Shown here: piece after piece, positions 35,406 to 45,043 of the stretch
How positions within the stretch are numbered: position 1 is the stretch's first letter
Layout: every line of letters begins with the position of its first letter
NCBI RefSeq assembly: GCF_947495705.1
Contig: NZ_CANLZR010000001.1
Coordinates: forward strand, 496,001 to 560,000
Reading direction: 5' to 3'
DNA: 64,000 bases
Origin: an uncultured Phycicoccus sp.
Lineage (GTDB): Bacteria > Actinomycetota > Actinomycetes > Actinomycetales > Dermatophilaceae
Notes under the pieces: model-generated
The model's database searches: none
Told to the model about the DNA's origin: nothing
Seen by the model: only the letters and a program-made list of their open reading frames with translations
Made by a program: the position numbers and the translations under genes

Positions 35406-38400
35406 TCAGGGCGCCACGACGACGACGAGCTCGGGTGGGTTCGAGCTCTCGCGGGTGGCGAGCGGCAGGTTGGTGGAGTTCGTGGGGGTGAGGGCGAAGC
35501 TGGCGAGGCCGTCGCCGGTGATCACGGCGGTCACGTCGATCTCGGTGTACGTGCCGTTCGTGGTGGGCCCGGAGGTGCCGAGGAGCGACCCGGGGGACGG
35601 GGCGTTGCTGTAGGTGATGCCGGTCTCGGCCCAGCTGTCGTCGGCGACGTCGCGGACCTCGAAGCCCGCGCTGTGGGTGGAGTTGGCGCGGATCCGCAGG
35701 ACGGCCGAGGTGACGGTGCCGGCGAGGCCGGAGACGTCGAACCGGACGTACCCGCGGCGGTCGGGGGAGGCGTCGACCCGCATCGTCTTCTGGGTGCCCC
35801 GGTTGGTCGTGGGGGAGTTGGCGTCGACCCACGAGTCGGCGGCCGCGGGGAACGTGAAGTCGGTCTGGGCCGGGTCGACGGTGACCGAGACCGTCGCGGG
35901 GGCCGAGACGCCGCCGCTGGGGTCGGTGACGGTGACGGTGAAGCTGTCGGGCCCGGTGTAGCCGGCGGTCGGGGTGTAGGTGACGTCGGCGCTGCCGGTG
36001 CCGCTGCTGCACTGCTCGTTGCCGACGGTGCCGGTCGACCCGTGCGCCGGGGGCGCGGCGACGGCGAACGTCAGCGGGCAGTCGCCGTCGACGTCGGTGC
36101 CGGTGAGGGTCACGGTGACCGGCGTCCCCACGGTCGTGGTGGCGGACCCGTCGGCGGCCGTCGGGAGGTCGTTGACGGGGTCGATGGTCACCGCGACCTC
36201 GCCGGTGTCGGTGAACGACCCGTCGGAGACCCGGTAGGTGAAGGAGTCGGTGCCGTGGTGGTCGCCGTCGGGCACGTACTGGCCCGAGGAGCAGTCGGAG
36301 GCGACGGTGGCCGAGCCGTTGGCCGGCTGCGCCGTCACGGTGCACGTCAGGGTGTCCGGGTCCGGGTCGGAGACCGACGGGGTCCACGAGCCGGTGGTGT
36401 CCTCGTCGGTCGTCATCGTCACGTCGGCGGCCGTCGGGGGGCTGTTGCCGCTCGTGTCCTGCACCACGACGAGCTCGGGGGCGTTGCTGCTCTCGCGGGT
36501 GGCCAGCGTCAGGTTGGTGCTGTTGACCGGGGTGAGGGCGACGCTGTGCGGGCCGTTGCCGCTGATGGCGGCGGTGACGTCGATCTCGGCGTAGGTGCCG
36601 CTCGTCGTCGGGCCGGAGGTGCCGAGGATCGACCCGACGGAGGGGGCGTTGCCGTACGTGATGCCGGTCTCGCTCCAGCCGTCGTCCGACACGTCGCGGA
36701 CCTCGAAGCCCGCGGAGTGGGAGGAGTTGGCATGGACCCGGAGCGTGGCGGAGGTGACGGTGCCGACGACGCCGGAGACGTCGAACCGGACGTAGCTGCG
36801 CCGGTCGGGGGAGGAGTCCACCCGCATGGTCCGGTGCGTGCCCCGGTTCGTCGTGGGGGAGTTGGCGTCGACCCAGGCGTCGGCCTCCGCAGGGATCGTG
36901 AGGTCGGTCTGGACGGGGTCGACGGCGACCGCGACCGTCGCGGGGGCCGAGCTCTCGCTGCCGGGATCGGTGACGGTGAAGGAGAAGCTGTCGGGCCCGG
37001 TGTAGCCGGCGGTGGGGGTGTAGGTGACGTCGGCGCTGCCGGTGCCGTTGCTGCACTGCTCGTTACCGATGGTGCCGAGCGACCCGTGGGTCGGGGGCGT
37101 GTCGACGGCGAAGGTCAGGGGGCAGTCGCCGTCGGCGTCCGACCCGGTGAGGGTGACGCTGACGGCGGTGTCCTCGGTGGTGGTGACGGACTGGTCGTCC
37201 GCGGTGGGCGGGGTGTTGCCGCCGGTGTTCTGGACGACGACGAGCTCGGGCTTGTCGGCGCTCTCCCGGGTGGCGAGCGGCAGGTTCGTGTTGTTGACGG
37301 GGGTCAGCGCGAAGCTGACGGCTCCGTCGCCAGTGACGGAGCCGGTCACGTCGACCTCGGCATAGGTGCCGGTGGTGGTGGAGCCGGAGGAGCCGACGAC
37401 GGGCCCGAAGGAGGGGGCGTTGGCGTAGGTGATGCTGGACTCCGACCAGCCGTTGTCGGTGACGGTCTCGACTCTGAATCCGGCGGCGTGGGTCGAGTTC
37501 GCGTGGACCCGCAGGGTGGCGGAGGTGACCGTGCCGGTGACCCCGGAGACGTCGAACCGGACGTATCCGCGCCGATCCGGGGATCCGTCGAGGCGCATGG
37601 ACGTCGACGAGCCGTAGTTCGTCCCGGGGTTGTCGGCGTCGACCCAGGAGTCGGCGACGGACGAGAAGGTGAAGTCCGTGGGTGGTGCCGGGGTCTGGAC
37701 GACGGCCGGGTCGGACTGACCGGAGGCGTTGCCTGCCGCGTCCTTCGCCTCCACCGTGTACGAGTACGTCGTCAGGGGCTGCGCGGTGGTGTCGGAGAAC
37801 GACTGCTCCGTCCCGGCCACCGTGCCCACGGTGCTGCCGTCGCGCCGGACGACATACTCGACGACGCCCACGTTGTCGGTCGACGCGGTCCAGGCGACGT
37901 CCACCTGCTGGCCGGTGACCGCGGTGGCGGCGACGTCGGCGGGGACCGACGGCGGGGTGCTGTCGGCCGGTGCCCCGCTGCACGCCAGCGTCCCCGAGTC
38001 CAGGACGGCGCCGGCGGTGTTGTCGTAGCGGTACGCCGCCCCGTCCGCGTTGAGCTCGAGCGCGAGGGCGCCGTAGGCGGTCTGCACGGTGTCCGCGCCC
38101 GCAGCGAGACGGGAGTCGGTCCGCGAGAAGCCCTGGACCCCGTGCCCGCCCGCCCCGAGGACGAACTGGGTCGCACCGTCGGGGTCCGGCGCGAGGTCGC
38201 GGTCGAGGGGGACCCACCGCTGGTAGTTGTGGTCGTGCGCCGTGAGGACGATGTCGACCCCGCCGTCGACGAGCTGCGCCCACGTCGGGAACAGGGCAGG
38301 GGTGTCGTCGTGGTGGCCCACGTTGAGCACCGGGTAGTGGAAGGCGGCGATGGTGCACTGCGCGGTGTTCGCGGCGAGGTCCGCCGCCAGCCATGCCGTC

Positions 38401-39236
38401 TGCGCCGAGCCCGGTCCGTCCTCGAGGAGGTTGAGGACGATGACGTGCCAGCCGTTCGCGTCGTAGCTGTAGTAGGGGGGTGGGGTGGCCCAGTACCGGT
38501 CGTACCCGGGCCACTCGCCGCCGGACTGCTCGTGGTTGCCGAGGACGGGGTTCGTGATGGGCTTGAGCGATCCGAAGCGGTCACCGTCGCCGTACCAGTT
38601 GTGGAACTCGGTGTAGGTGCCCGTCTCGTAGACGTCGCCGAGGTAGATGAACATGTTGGGGTCGAGCGACGCGACGGTGTCGACGACGTCGTCCGAGGAG
38701 CTCTGGCCCGACGCGCCGTCGCCGGTGGCGGCCAGGACGAAGGGCTGGCCGCCCGGCGGCGTCGTCCCGGTGGCAGGGGTGAACCCGGTCGGTGGGGGCG
38801 GAGGGGTGGACACGCCGTTGGACAGGGTGACCGAGACGGTGGTCCGTGACGTGACGAAGCCGTCGCGCATGTTCGCCTCGACCCCGATCGTCACCGGGCC
38901 GTCGACGAAGGTGTCGGTGGGCAGGACGAAGGTGTAGGGGGCCTCGTAGTCGGTCAGCAGGTGGTCGCTGCCGAGGAAGAACTCGAGCTTCGACGCGCCG
39001 GGGCTGGTGCCGCCGCTCACGGTGAAGCTCGCCGAGACGGTCGTCGCGCCGGTCACGGTGGCGCCGTCGGCCGGGTCGTTGATGCACACCGACACGCTGT
39101 ACCCGCCCGGCCCGCTGCTGGCGCAGGTGGCGGCGGCCGCGGGCCTGGCCAGGGGCAGGGCCGCGATGAGGCTGGTCAGGAGCAGCAGCACGGCCAGCTG
39201 TGCGACGGACCGACGGTCGGACCTGCGGGCGATCAT
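35406..39236 (-). CDS. Secreted metallophosphoesterase with repeated surface modules
   Basis: 1276 residues. Signal peptide (about 1-36, ending AAAA-TCASS), an Ig-like region, a calcineurin-like phosphoesterase domain (about 160-420: YLGDVYETGTYTEF, PVLGNHEQSGG, AHDHNYQRW, GAGGHG), FN3, then three DNRLRE modules (about 525-685, 790-950, 1120-1276) alternating with cadherin-like domains (VTYTPTAGYTGPDSF twice). It is likely an extracellular phosphatase or nucleotidase held to the wall or a polymer. The ATG at 39236 has GGAG 6 nt upstream. It is first in the operon with the beta-helix protein. Confidence 0.9.
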   Translation of the reverse strand: MIARRSDRRSVAQLAVLLLLTSLIAALPLARPAAAATCASSGPGGYSVSVCINDPADGATVTGATTVSASFTVSGGTSPGASKLEFFLGSDHLLTDYEAPYTFVLPTDTFVDGPVTIGVEANMRDGFVTSRTTVSVTLSNGVSTPPPPPTGFTPATGTTPPGGQPFVLAATGDGASGQSSSDDVVDTVASLDPNMFIYLGDVYETGTYTEFHNWYGDGDRFGSLKPITNPVLGNHEQSGGEWPGYDRYWATPPPYYSYDANGWHVIVLNLLEDGPGSAQTAWLAADLAANTAQCTIAAFHYPVLNVGHHDDTPALFPTWAQLVDGGVDIVLTAHDHNYQRWVPLDRDLAPDPDGATQFVLGAGGHGVQGFSRTDSRLAAGADTVQTAYGALALELNADGAAYRYDNTAGAVLDSGTLACSGAPADSTPPSVPADVAATAVTGQQVDVAWTASTDNVGVVEYVVRRDGSTVGTVAGTEQSFSDTTAQPLTTYSYTVEAKDAAGNASGQSDPAVVQTPAPPTDFTFSSVADSWVDADNPGTNYGSSTSMRLDGSPDRRGYVRFDVSGVTGTVTSATLRVHANSTHAAGFRVETVTDNGWSESSITYANAPSFGPVVGSSGSTTTGTYAEVDVTGSVTGDGAVSFALTPVNNTNLPLATRESADKPELVVVQNTGGNTPPTADDQSVTTTEDTAVSVTLTGSDADGDCPLTFAVDTPPTHGSLGTIGNEQCSNGTGSADVTYTPTAGYTGPDSFSFTVTDPGSESSAPATVAVAVDPVQTDLTIPAEADAWVDANSPTTNRGTHRTMRVDSSPDRRSYVRFDVSGVVGTVTSATLRVHANSSHSAGFEVRDVSDDGWSETGITYGNAPSVGSILGTSGPTTSGTYAEIDVTAAISGNGPHSVALTPVNSTNLTLATRESSNAPELVVVQDTSGNSPPTAADVTMTTDEDTTGSWTPSVSDPDPDTLTCTVTAQPANGSATVASDCSSGQYVPDGDHHGTDSFTYRVSDGSFTDTGEVAVTIDPVNDLPTAADGSATTTVGTPVTVTLTGTDVDGDCPLTFAVAAPPAHGSTGTVGNEQCSSGTGSADVTYTPTAGYTGPDSFTVTVTDPSGGVSAPATVSVTVDPAQTDFTFPAAADSWVDANSPTTNRGTQKTMRVDASPDRRGYVRFDVSGLAGTVTSAVLRIRANSTHSAGFEVRDVADDSWAETGITYSNAPSPGSLLGTSGPTTNGTYTEIDVTAVITGDGLASFALTPTNSTNLPLATRESSNPPELVVVVAP

Positions 39237-39602
39237 GACGACTCCATCGCTCGGGACGCCGAAGGACGCCGGGCCTGGCTGGGGTGCGGAGGCGGCGAGG
39301 GGGCGGGCGGCGACGGCGTGCGCTGCCGCTGCCGGTCACTGCTCTGGTCACGTTTCACGTTGGTCCACTGCCCGCCGCTGACGAATTCCTGGGGACGGTA
39401 CTCCGCCTCGGCAGCAGGCCCAATGGCTCACCTGGGGGGTATGGGCGCGTCGCCGGGGTCCCTCGGGGCGGTGGCTCGCGGCCTCGACGGGCGTGCCTGC
39501 CGGTGGCATTCCGCCGTCCACAAGGCGCTCCGCGCGGTCTCGTCGTCCACAGATGCCGGCGCGGGCCTCCCCGGGCCCGACGGTGCTTCGTAGCGTCCGA
39601 TC
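39237..39602. other. Divergent intergenic region
   Basis: 366 nt between the secreted phosphoesterase (-) and comEA (+). No gene seen. It carries TAGCGT (39591-39596), 6 nt before the comEA ATG, and presumably the promoter of the long minus-strand operon. No riboswitch motif recognised. Confidence 0.5.
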
Positions 39603-40550
39603 ATGCGACGACGACCCGAGCCGGAGGCCGTGTCCGCGCGTGCCCTCGCGCGGCTGCGCACGGGGCGCGGTGAGGGCTGGGTGCCGTCGCGGGCTGTGCT
39701 CGGGGTGGGCGCACGGCCGGGTCCGGAGGCGGCCGCCGGGTCGGGTGACCGGGTCGAGCAGGCCGCCGACGCCGCCGGCGAGGTCGGCGTCGACGCCGAC
39801 CCCACGCAGGTGCGCCGGCGGCACCGCCGCGCCCCCGGCTGGGTTCGGGCCCCCGCCGCCCTCGTCGGTGCGCGCTGGCAGCCGGGCCGCCCGGCGGTGG
39901 CCGGGGTCGTGCTCGTCACCGCCCTGGCCGTGCTCGTCCTCGGGCTGCGGGTGGCCTGGGCCACGGGATCCGACGGTGACGCCGTGGCGCCCGGTCGGCC
40001 CCCGGGGCCCACGGGCGTCAGCGCGGCGGCCGAGCCGGTCGGGGTGCCGGCCTCCGCCCCGGGCCCGGCGGCGTCGGGGGCCCGGTCCGGCGGCGGCGCC
40101 GACGGCACCGCGGCCGAGGTCGTCGTCCACGTCGTCGGCGAGGTGCGGCGGCCCGGGGTGCGGCACCTGCCGGCGGGGTCGCGCGTGGCCGACGCCGTCG
40201 CGGCCGCCGGGGGCGCCACCGCGCGGGCCGACCTCGCGGGCGTCAACCTCGCCCGGGTCCTCACCGACGGCGAGCAGCTGCGCGTCCCGCGCCCCGGTGA
40301 GCCGGTCCAGGTGCCCGTGGCCGAGCCGTCGGCCGGGGCCCCCGGGGCGGGCGCCGCGGCCACGGTCGCGCTCAACACCGCCGACGTCGCCGCGCTCGAC
40401 ACCCTGCCCGGGATCGGGCCGGTGCTGGCCCAGCGCATCGTCGACTGGCGCACCGAGCACGGCCGGTTCACCAGTGTCGACGAGCTCGCCGAGGTCAGCG
40501 GCATCGGCGAGAAGCTGCTCGCCCAGGTCCGCCCGCATGTCACGCCGTGA
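39603..40550 (+). CDS. comEA: ComEA-like DNA-binding competence protein
   Basis: 315 residues. A basic N-terminal cytoplasmic part of about 95 residues, one membrane helix (about 98-120), a Pro/Ala/Gly linker, a SLBB domain (EVVVHVVGEVRRPGVRHLPA), and a C-terminal helix-hairpin-helix (LNTADVAALDTLPGIGPVLA, VSGIGEKLL) that binds DNA. Its role is to capture extracellular DNA for ComEC. The start is supported by TAGCGT 6 nt upstream. It overlaps comEC by 14 nt. Confidence 0.93.
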   Translation: MRRRPEPEAVSARALARLRTGRGEGWVPSRAVLGVGARPGPEAAAGSGDRVEQAADAAGEVGVDADPTQVRRRHRRAPGWVRAPAALVGARWQPGRPAVAGVVLVTALAVLVLGLRVAWATGSDGDAVAPGRPPGPTGVSAAAEPVGVPASAPGPAASGARSGGGADGTAAEVVVHVVGEVRRPGVRHLPAGSRVADAVAAAGGATARADLAGVNLARVLTDGEQLRVPRPGEPVQVPVAEPSAGAPGAGAAATVALNTADVAALDTLPGIGPVLAQRIVDWRTEHGRFTSVDELAEVSGIGEKLLAQVRPHVTP

Positions 40551-43032
40551 GCCGGCCCGGCATGCCGGCCGAGGCGGCGGCGACGCCCGGCAGGACGCCG
40601 ACGACGCCGACCCCGGCGACACCGACACCGACGACGCGGCTCCAGACGACGACCGTGACGGCTCGGACCTGCGGCTCCTCGCGCCCGCCGTCGGGGCGTG
40701 GGCGGTCGCGGCGACCACGCTCGGCGCCGGTCCGGGCGCTCGCTGGGTGCTCGCCGGCGCGTGCGCCGCCGCAGCGGCCCTGCTGTGGGCGGGCCGCGGC
40801 GGCTCCCGGTGGCGCCGGTCCGCGCGGGCGACCCGGTGGCGCCGGTCCGCGCGGGTGGTCCGGTGGCCGCTCGTCCTCACCCTCGTCCTCGTCGTGCTGC
40901 TCCAGGTGGCGGCCCTGGCCCAGGGCGCGGTGCGCGAGCGGGGCGGGGTCGTGCCGCTGGCCCGGGAGCGCGCGGCCGTCGAGGCCGAGGTGGTCCTCAC
41001 CGGCGACGCCATCGAGGTCGCTTCCCGCGGCGGCGAGCCCCGCGTGCTCCGGACGGGGACGATGCGGCGGGTCACCGGCCGCGGCGCGTCGCGTGCCACA
41101 TCGGCCCCGGTTCTGCTCGTCGGTGACGCTGCGTTGCGTGCCCCGCCGTGGCGCGCCACGGTTCTCGTGCGAGGCCGGCTCGGACCCACGGATCGGGCGG
41201 ACGACCGGGTGGCAACGCTCGCCGTGTCCGGGGGGATTGGCGTCCTGGCTCCACCGGGGCGGGTGGCCCGCGGCGCCGAGCGGCTACGGGCCGGCCTGCG
41301 GGCCTCGGTCGACGACGCCCCCGCCGACGCCCGCGGGCTGCTGCCCGGGCTCGTCATCGGCGACACGAGCCGCACGCCCCCCGATCTCACCGACGCGATG
41401 CTCGCCACCGGGATGACCCACCTCACCGCGGTCAGCGGGTCCAACGTCGCCGTCGTCGTCGGGCTCGTCCTCGGCCTGTGCGCCGTCGTCGGGGTGCCGC
41501 GGCGGGCGCGCCCGGTCCTGGCCGGGGTCGCCCTCGCGGGGTTCGTCGTGCTCGCCCGCCCCGAGCCGAGCGTCGTGCGAGCCGCCGTCATGGGGGCCAT
41601 CGGGCTCATCGGCCTCAGCCGGTCACGGCGCTCGGCGGGCCTGCCGGTGCTCGCCGGTGCGGTGCTCGTCGTCCTCGTCGTCGACCCGTGGCTGGCCCGC
41701 TCCTACGGGTTCGTGCTGTCGACGCTCGCCACGCTCGGGCTGCTCCTGTTCACCCGGCCGTGGGGCGACGCCGTCGGGGCCCGCCTGCCGGCACGGCTGG
41801 CGCCGCTCGGTCCCGCCCTCGCGGTTCCCGTTGCGGCGCAGGCGATGACGGCCCCGGTCGTCGTGCTGCTCCAGGGGTCGGTCAGCGTCGTCGGAGTCCT
41901 CGCCAACCTGCTCGCGGCGCCCCTCGTCGCGCCGGCCACCGTCGCCGGGGTCGCCGCGGCGCTGGCCTCCCTCGGGTGGGCTCGCGGCGCCGAGCTCGTG
42001 GCGTGGGCCGGCGTCGTGCCCACCACCGGCATCGCCGAGGTCGCCCGGCTGTGCGCGCGGGTGCCCGGCGGGACCCTGCCCTGGCCCGACGGCCCACCCG
42101 GGGCGGTCCTCCTCGCCGTGCTGCTCGTCGCCGTCCTGCTCACCGGGCGGGCCCTGGCCGCCGGGGTCCGGGCGCACCCCGTCCGCACCTACTCCGCGGC
42201 TGCTCTCGTCGTGGCGCTGCTCGTCCCCACCCAGGTCGTCACGTGGCCGCCGGCCGGGTGGCGGGTCGTCGTCTGCGACGTCGGCCAGGGGGACGCGGTC
42301 GTGCTGCGCAGCGGGCCAGGCCGGGCCGTCCTCGTCGACGCCGGTCCCGACCCGCGGCTCGTCGACGGCTGCCTCGGCCGGCTCGGGGTCGACACCCTCG
42401 ACGCCGTCGTCCTCACCCACTTCCACGCCGACCACGTCGACGGGCTCGTCGGCGCGGTCGCGGGCCGGGCCGTGCGGCAGGTGCTCACCACGCCGGTGCG
42501 CGAGCCCGCCGGCGGTGCGGCCGGCGTCGACCGGGTCGCCGCCGCACACGCGGTGCCGGTGGCGGCCCTGCACGCCGGTGACCGCCTCGTCCTCGGCGAG
42601 GTCGACGCGCTCGTCTGGGCGCCGACGCGGCGGATCGGTGGCGGCTCGGTGCCCAACAACGCCAGCGTCGTCCTCGCCGCCCGCACCGGGGCGGTCGACG
42701 CCCTCCTGCTCGGCGACGTCGAGCGGGAGGCCGCTCACGACCTCCTGCTGCGGATCCGGCGCGAGCCGGCGATGGCCGCGGCGGCCGGGGGGTTCGAGGT
42801 CGTCAAGACCCCGCACCACGGCAGCGCCAACCTCGACGACGACCTCATGGCCGCGGTCCGGGCGCCCGTGGGGGTCGTCAGCGTGGGGCGCGAGAACGAC
42901 TACGGACACCCCACCGCCGCGCACCTGACCCTGCTGCGCCGGCTCGGCTACGCGGTGTACCGCACCGACCAGCACGGCGACGTCGCCGTCGTCGGCACCG
43001 CCAGGGCGGTGCGGGTGGTCACCGCCCGGTGA
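40537..43032 (+). CDS. comEC: ComEC/Rec2 DNA-uptake channel
   Basis: 831 residues. N-terminal helices, an OB-like external domain, the Competence membrane domain (GLLPGLVIGDTS, GMTHLTAVSGSNVAVVVGLV), then a metallo-beta-lactamase-like domain (VVVCDVGQGDAVVLRSG, LTHFHADHVDGLVGA, KTPHHGSANLDDDL). It forms the membrane channel for single-stranded DNA, and the lactamase-like domain may degrade the other strand. ATG 40537 lies inside comEA. No comG/pilus genes are in the window, so active competence is not shown. Confidence 0.92.
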   Translation: MSRREPARHAGRGGGDARQDADDADPGDTDTDDAAPDDDRDGSDLRLLAPAVGAWAVAATTLGAGPGARWVLAGACAAAAALLWAGRGGSRWRRSARATRWRRSARVVRWPLVLTLVLVVLLQVAALAQGAVRERGGVVPLARERAAVEAEVVLTGDAIEVASRGGEPRVLRTGTMRRVTGRGASRATSAPVLLVGDAALRAPPWRATVLVRGRLGPTDRADDRVATLAVSGGIGVLAPPGRVARGAERLRAGLRASVDDAPADARGLLPGLVIGDTSRTPPDLTDAMLATGMTHLTAVSGSNVAVVVGLVLGLCAVVGVPRRARPVLAGVALAGFVVLARPEPSVVRAAVMGAIGLIGLSRSRRSAGLPVLAGAVLVVLVVDPWLARSYGFVLSTLATLGLLLFTRPWGDAVGARLPARLAPLGPALAVPVAAQAMTAPVVVLLQGSVSVVGVLANLLAAPLVAPATVAGVAAALASLGWARGAELVAWAGVVPTTGIAEVARLCARVPGGTLPWPDGPPGAVLLAVLLVAVLLTGRALAAGVRAHPVRTYSAAALVVALLVPTQVVTWPPAGWRVVVCDVGQGDAVVLRSGPGRAVLVDAGPDPRLVDGCLGRLGVDTLDAVVLTHFHADHVDGLVGAVAGRAVRQVLTTPVREPAGGAAGVDRVAAAHAVPVAALHAGDRLVLGEVDALVWAPTRRIGGGSVPNNASVVLAARTGAVDALLLGDVEREAAHDLLLRIRREPAMAAAAGGFEVVKTPHHGSANLDDDLMAAVRAPVGVVSVGRENDYGHPTAAHLTLLRRLGYAVYRTDQHGDVAVVGTARAVRVVTAR

Positions 43033-43048
43033 GCGGACCGCCGTGGGG

Positions 43049-44002
43049 TCAGATCGACCAGGCGGGCTCGGGCATGCGGGTCGTCGGGGCGGTCGACTGG
43101 GCACCGGCGCTCTCGATGAGGGCGTCCAGGGCCGCCTTGACGGCCGGCACGCGCTGCAGGTCGGAGGTGGTGACCGCCATGATCGTGCGGCGCGACGCCG
43201 GGGTCATCGGCAGGGCCACGACGTCCTCGTGGTGCACCGTGCGCAGGATGAGGTCGGGGATGAGCGCGACGCCGAGGCCCTCCGCGACGAGCCCGAGGAC
43301 GGCGACGTAGTCCTCGGTCTCGTAGGCGACGTCGGGGCGGAACCCCGCGGCGTCGGCGAGCTGCAGCAGGTGGCCGCGGCAGCGCGGGCACCCGGCGATC
43401 CACGGGTCGCCGGCGAGGTCGGCCATCTGCACCGACTCCTGGTCGGCGACCGCGTGGGTGCGGGGGACCGCGAGCCGCACCTCGTCCTCGAGCAGCGGGG
43501 TGATGACGTAGGCGTCGAGGTCCTCCTCGCCGCGCCCGACGTCGGTGCCCTCGTAGGCGAAGGCGATCGCGAGGTCGCACTCCCCGGCCCGCAGCGCCGC
43601 GATGCTCTCGGGCGGCTCGGCCTCGCTGAAGCTGATGCTCACGTCGGGGAACCGCGCCTTGACCAGCGCCAGGGCCCGCGGCACGAGCGTGGCCGACGCC
43701 GACGGGAACGCCATGAGGCGCACCCGGCCGCTGCGCAGCCCGGCGATGGCGGCGACCTCGTCCTCCGCGGCGTCCAGGGCCGCCAGCACCGGCCCCGCGT
43801 GCCGGGCGAGGACGCGGCCGGCCTCGGTGAGCCGGACGTTGCGGCCCACCCGCTCGACGAGCACGGTGCCGGTGCGCTGCTCGAGCCGGCGCACCATCTG
43901 CGAGATCGCCGGCTGGGTGTACCCGAGCGCGGCGGCGGCCGCGGTGAAGCTGCCCTCGTCGGAGATGGCGCGCATGACACGCAGGCCCGCGGCGTCGATC
44001 AT
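43049..44002 (-). CDS. LysR-type transcriptional regulator
   Basis: 317 residues. The N-terminal HTH reads AAAAALGYTQPAISQMVRRLEQ, typical of LysR. The C-terminal periplasmic-binding-like domain has RVRLMAFPSASATLVPRALA and ALRAGECDLAIAF. The ATG at 44002 has GAGG upstream. It is transcribed away from the sirtuin gene across a 75-bp gap holding an ATAA-rich dyad that is probably its own operator. The effector is unknown. Confidence 0.9.
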   Translation of the reverse strand: MIDAAGLRVMRAISDEGSFTAAAAALGYTQPAISQMVRRLEQRTGTVLVERVGRNVRLTEAGRVLARHAGPVLAALDAAEDEVAAIAGLRSGRVRLMAFPSASATLVPRALALVKARFPDVSISFSEAEPPESIAALRAGECDLAIAFAYEGTDVGRGEEDLDAYVITPLLEDEVRLAVPRTHAVADQESVQMADLAGDPWIAGCPRCRGHLLQLADAAGFRPDVAYETEDYVAVLGLVAEGLGVALIPDLILRTVHHEDVVALPMTPASRRTIMAVTTSDLQRVPAVKAALDALIESAGAQSTAPTTRMPEPAWSI

Positions 44003-44013
44003 GCCCTCATCGT

Positions 44014-44028
44014 ATAAGGATCCGTTAT
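44014..44028. promoter_or_regulatory. Candidate LysR operator
   Basis: ATAAGGATCCGTTAT is an imperfect dyad (ATAA...TTAT with GGATCC at the centre), A+T-rich against its surroundings, placed between divergent LysR and sirtuin genes. It fits the T-N11-A style of LysR sites. Confidence 0.5.
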
Positions 44029-44077
44029 GGACGAGACGGACCGAACGCCCCGGCCGTGCTCCGGGGATACTGGGGCC

Positions 44078-45043
44078 ATGCCGGAGCCCGCCTCGACACC
44101 GCCCGCCGGCGCGCCGCTGACCCGCACCGACGACGCCGCCGTCCCCGCCTGGGCCACGAGCCAGCCGCCCCCCGAGGCGCGCAGCCCGGAGGCCGTCGAC
44201 CGCCTCGCCGCCGTGCTGCGCGCCCACCCCGGCGCGCTCGTGCTCACCGGCGCCGGGATGTCCACCGACTCCGGCATCCCCGACTACCGCGGCCGCGACG
44301 GCACCCGCCGGGTCATGCCGATGCAGCACGGCGAGTTCTGCGCCAGCACCGAGAACCGCCGCCGGTACTGGGCGCGCTCGTTCGTCGGCTGGCAGCGCTT
44401 CTCGCGGGCCGCGCCGAACGCCGGGCACCGGGCCGTCGCCGCGCTCCAGCGCACCGGGGTCCTCGGCCCGGTCCTCACCCAGAACGTCGACGGCCTGCAC
44501 CAGGCGGCCGGCAGCCCCGACGTCACCGAGCTGCACGGCTCGCTCGCCGACGTCGTGTGCCTCACCTGCGGCGACCGGTCCGACCGCGAGCAGCTGCAGG
44601 CCCGGATGGTCGTGGCCAACCCCGGCTTCGAGACCCTCGTGCGGGGCGAGGCCGCGGACGGGTCACGGGTCAGCAGCCAGATCCGCCCCGACGGCGACGT
44701 CGTCCTCCCCGACGCGGCCGTCACCGGGTTCCGGCTGCCGCTGTGCCTCGTCTGCGGCGCCGACACCCTCAAGCCCGACGTCGTGTTCTTCGGCGGATCG
44801 GTGCCACGCGAGCGGGTCGACGCCTGCTACGCGCTCACCGACGCCGCGCCCGCGCTGCTCGTCCTCGGCTCCTCGCTGGCCGTCATGTCGGGGCTGCGCT
44901 TCGTCCGGCACGCGGCCCGCCGCGGCATCCCGGTCATGGCCGTCACGCGGGGGCCGACCCGCGGCGACGGGCACATGACGCTGCGGGTCGACGCCGCGCT
45001 CGCGCCGACCCTGGAGCGGCTCGCGCGGGCGGAGGCGGCATGA
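44078..45043 (+). CDS. Sir2-family NAD-dependent deacylase
   Basis: 321 residues. NAD-binding GAGMSTDSGIPDYRGRDG, TQNVDGLHQAAG, catalytic His in ELHGSL, and a zinc ribbon of two Cys pairs (CLTC...CLVC). VFFGGSVPRERV and LGSSLAVMSGLRF complete the fold. It looks like the SIRT4-type (class II) branch, with a long N-terminal segment. The ATG at 44078 lies 6 nt after GATACT, suggesting a leaderless start; ATG 44027 is the alternative. It is coupled to an acetyltransferase gene, so both may act on acylated proteins or small molecules. Confidence 0.92.
   Translation: MPEPASTPPAGAPLTRTDDAAVPAWATSQPPPEARSPEAVDRLAAVLRAHPGALVLTGAGMSTDSGIPDYRGRDGTRRVMPMQHGEFCASTENRRRYWARSFVGWQRFSRAAPNAGHRAVAALQRTGVLGPVLTQNVDGLHQAAGSPDVTELHGSLADVVCLTCGDRSDREQLQARMVVANPGFETLVRGEAADGSRVSSQIRPDGDVVLPDAAVTGFRLPLCLVCGADTLKPDVVFFGGSVPRERVDACYALTDAAPALLVLGSSLAVMSGLRFVRHAARRGIPVMAVTRGPTRGDGHMTLRVDAALAPTLERLARAEAA

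Noticed and set aside
35238-38849. Open frame of about 1200 codons antisense to the secreted metallophosphoesterase
   Set aside because: Same shadow effect; Gly/Asp/Arg-rich, no ribosome-binding site, no recognisable motif.
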